Source: Novosphingobium sp. B1 (lineage in GTDB: Bacteria; Pseudomonadota; Alphaproteobacteria; Sphingomonadales; Sphingomonadaceae). From it: a stretch of DNA of 64,000 nt. Shown here piece by piece: positions 63,903-64,000 of the stretch. Positions within the stretch are counted from its first letter, which is position 1. Every line of letters begins with the position of its first letter. The DNA is taken from contig NZ_FWXL01000001.1 in the NCBI RefSeq assembly GCF_900176395.1, forward strand, positions 372,001 through 436,000, given 5' to 3'. Both the position numbers and the translations under genes were made by a program. Below the pieces are notes generated by a model. The model had not been told where the DNA came from. It worked only from the letters and a program-made list of their open reading frames with translations, and did not search any database.

Positions 63903-64000
63903 TCACAGCTCCGCGACGTAGGCCTGGTAAGCGGCCTCATCCATCAGGCCTTCGAGTTCGGCAGTGTCGGCAAGCGCCATTTTCCACAGCCAGCCCTCGC
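63903..64000 (-). CDS. gcvH: Glycine cleavage H protein (partial, 3' end)
   Basis: The last 31 codons plus stop of GcvH, ending [16 protein letters not shown] with the family's [10 protein letters not shown] segment. The lipoyl lysine lies outside the window. The gene runs off the right edge; its stop is four bases before gcvPA on the same strand, confirming a gcvH-gcvPA-gcvPB operon. Confidence 0.93.
   Translation of the reverse strand, partial: EGWLWKMALADTAELEGLMDEAAYQAYVAEL

Noticed and set aside
1..64000. CRISPR array, tRNA, rRNA, insertion sequence or prophage
   Set aside because: I searched for repeats with regular spacing, terminal inverted repeats with transposase, integrase-tRNA junctions and conserved RNA segments by eye and found none; the tyrosine recombinase at 1.0-1.9 kb looks like chromosomal XerD.

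Overview
The window reads as a chromosomal segment of a GC-rich alphaproteobacterium, most likely a sphingomonad close to Novosphingobium or Sphingobium. That is an inference from gene content: an Entner-Doudoroff operon zwf-pgl-edd-glk, three outer-membrane TonB-dependent receptors with IVVT-type TonB boxes, flavin-dependent halogenases beside sugar receptors, and aromatic-catabolism families. I see no insertion sequence, prophage, CRISPR array, rRNA or tRNA.

Layout. (1) 1-8.1 kb holds housekeeping genes: accA, a XerD-type recombinase, a 635-aa exported protein of unknown function with a 45-aa membrane peptide, then aroK-aroB, a DUF488 gene and a PaaG-like enoyl-CoA hydratase. (2) 7.1-12.0 kb is the operon zwf-pgl-edd-glk (minus strand). 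(3) 12.2-25.9 kb is a maltooligosaccharide locus. A minus-strand operon (TonB receptor, halogenase, GH13 amylase, GH13 glucosidase, GH97 glucosidase) diverges from lacI-MFS-fructokinase. (4) 25.9-38.8 kb is a sucrose/raffinose locus. One minus-strand operon is TonB receptor, halogenase, TPR-2OG oxygenase and GH32. A second LacI gene faces MFS-GH36-GH68. Palindromes resembling one LacI operator lie at the promoters of both arms. (5) 38.8-56.5 kb is a catabolic island. It has a TonB receptor operon with three paralogous 2,4'-dihydroxyacetophenone-dioxygenase-like cupins, a Rieske oxygenase without a reductase, an SDR and an MDR. AraC, MFS, VOC, MDR and IclR genes follow. Divergent from iclR is an operon of a Tm-1/UPF0261 protein, a split biotin-dependent carboxylase (carrier, biotin carboxylase, pyruvate-carboxylase-like transferase) and a HAD phosphatase. 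(6) 56.5-64 kb carries a small HNH protein, two DMT exporters, a solitary cpaF/tadA ATPase, a small membrane protein, an entericidin lipoprotein, and gcvPB-gcvPA-gcvH (gcvH cut by the window end).

How it fits together. The sugar loci would take up glucosides and raffinose-family sugars through TonB receptors, hydrolyse them in the periplasm and cytoplasm, and pass glucose and fructose via glk and fructokinase to zwf-pgl-edd; no eda aldolase is visible here. The catabolic island looks like uptake and breakdown of an oxygenated aromatic or ketone. Its carboxylase transferase has lost the arginine that binds pyruvate in pyruvate carboxylase, so it probably carboxylates another substrate. All three receptor genes are followed directly by a stable hairpin inside their operons, a recurring architecture worth attention.
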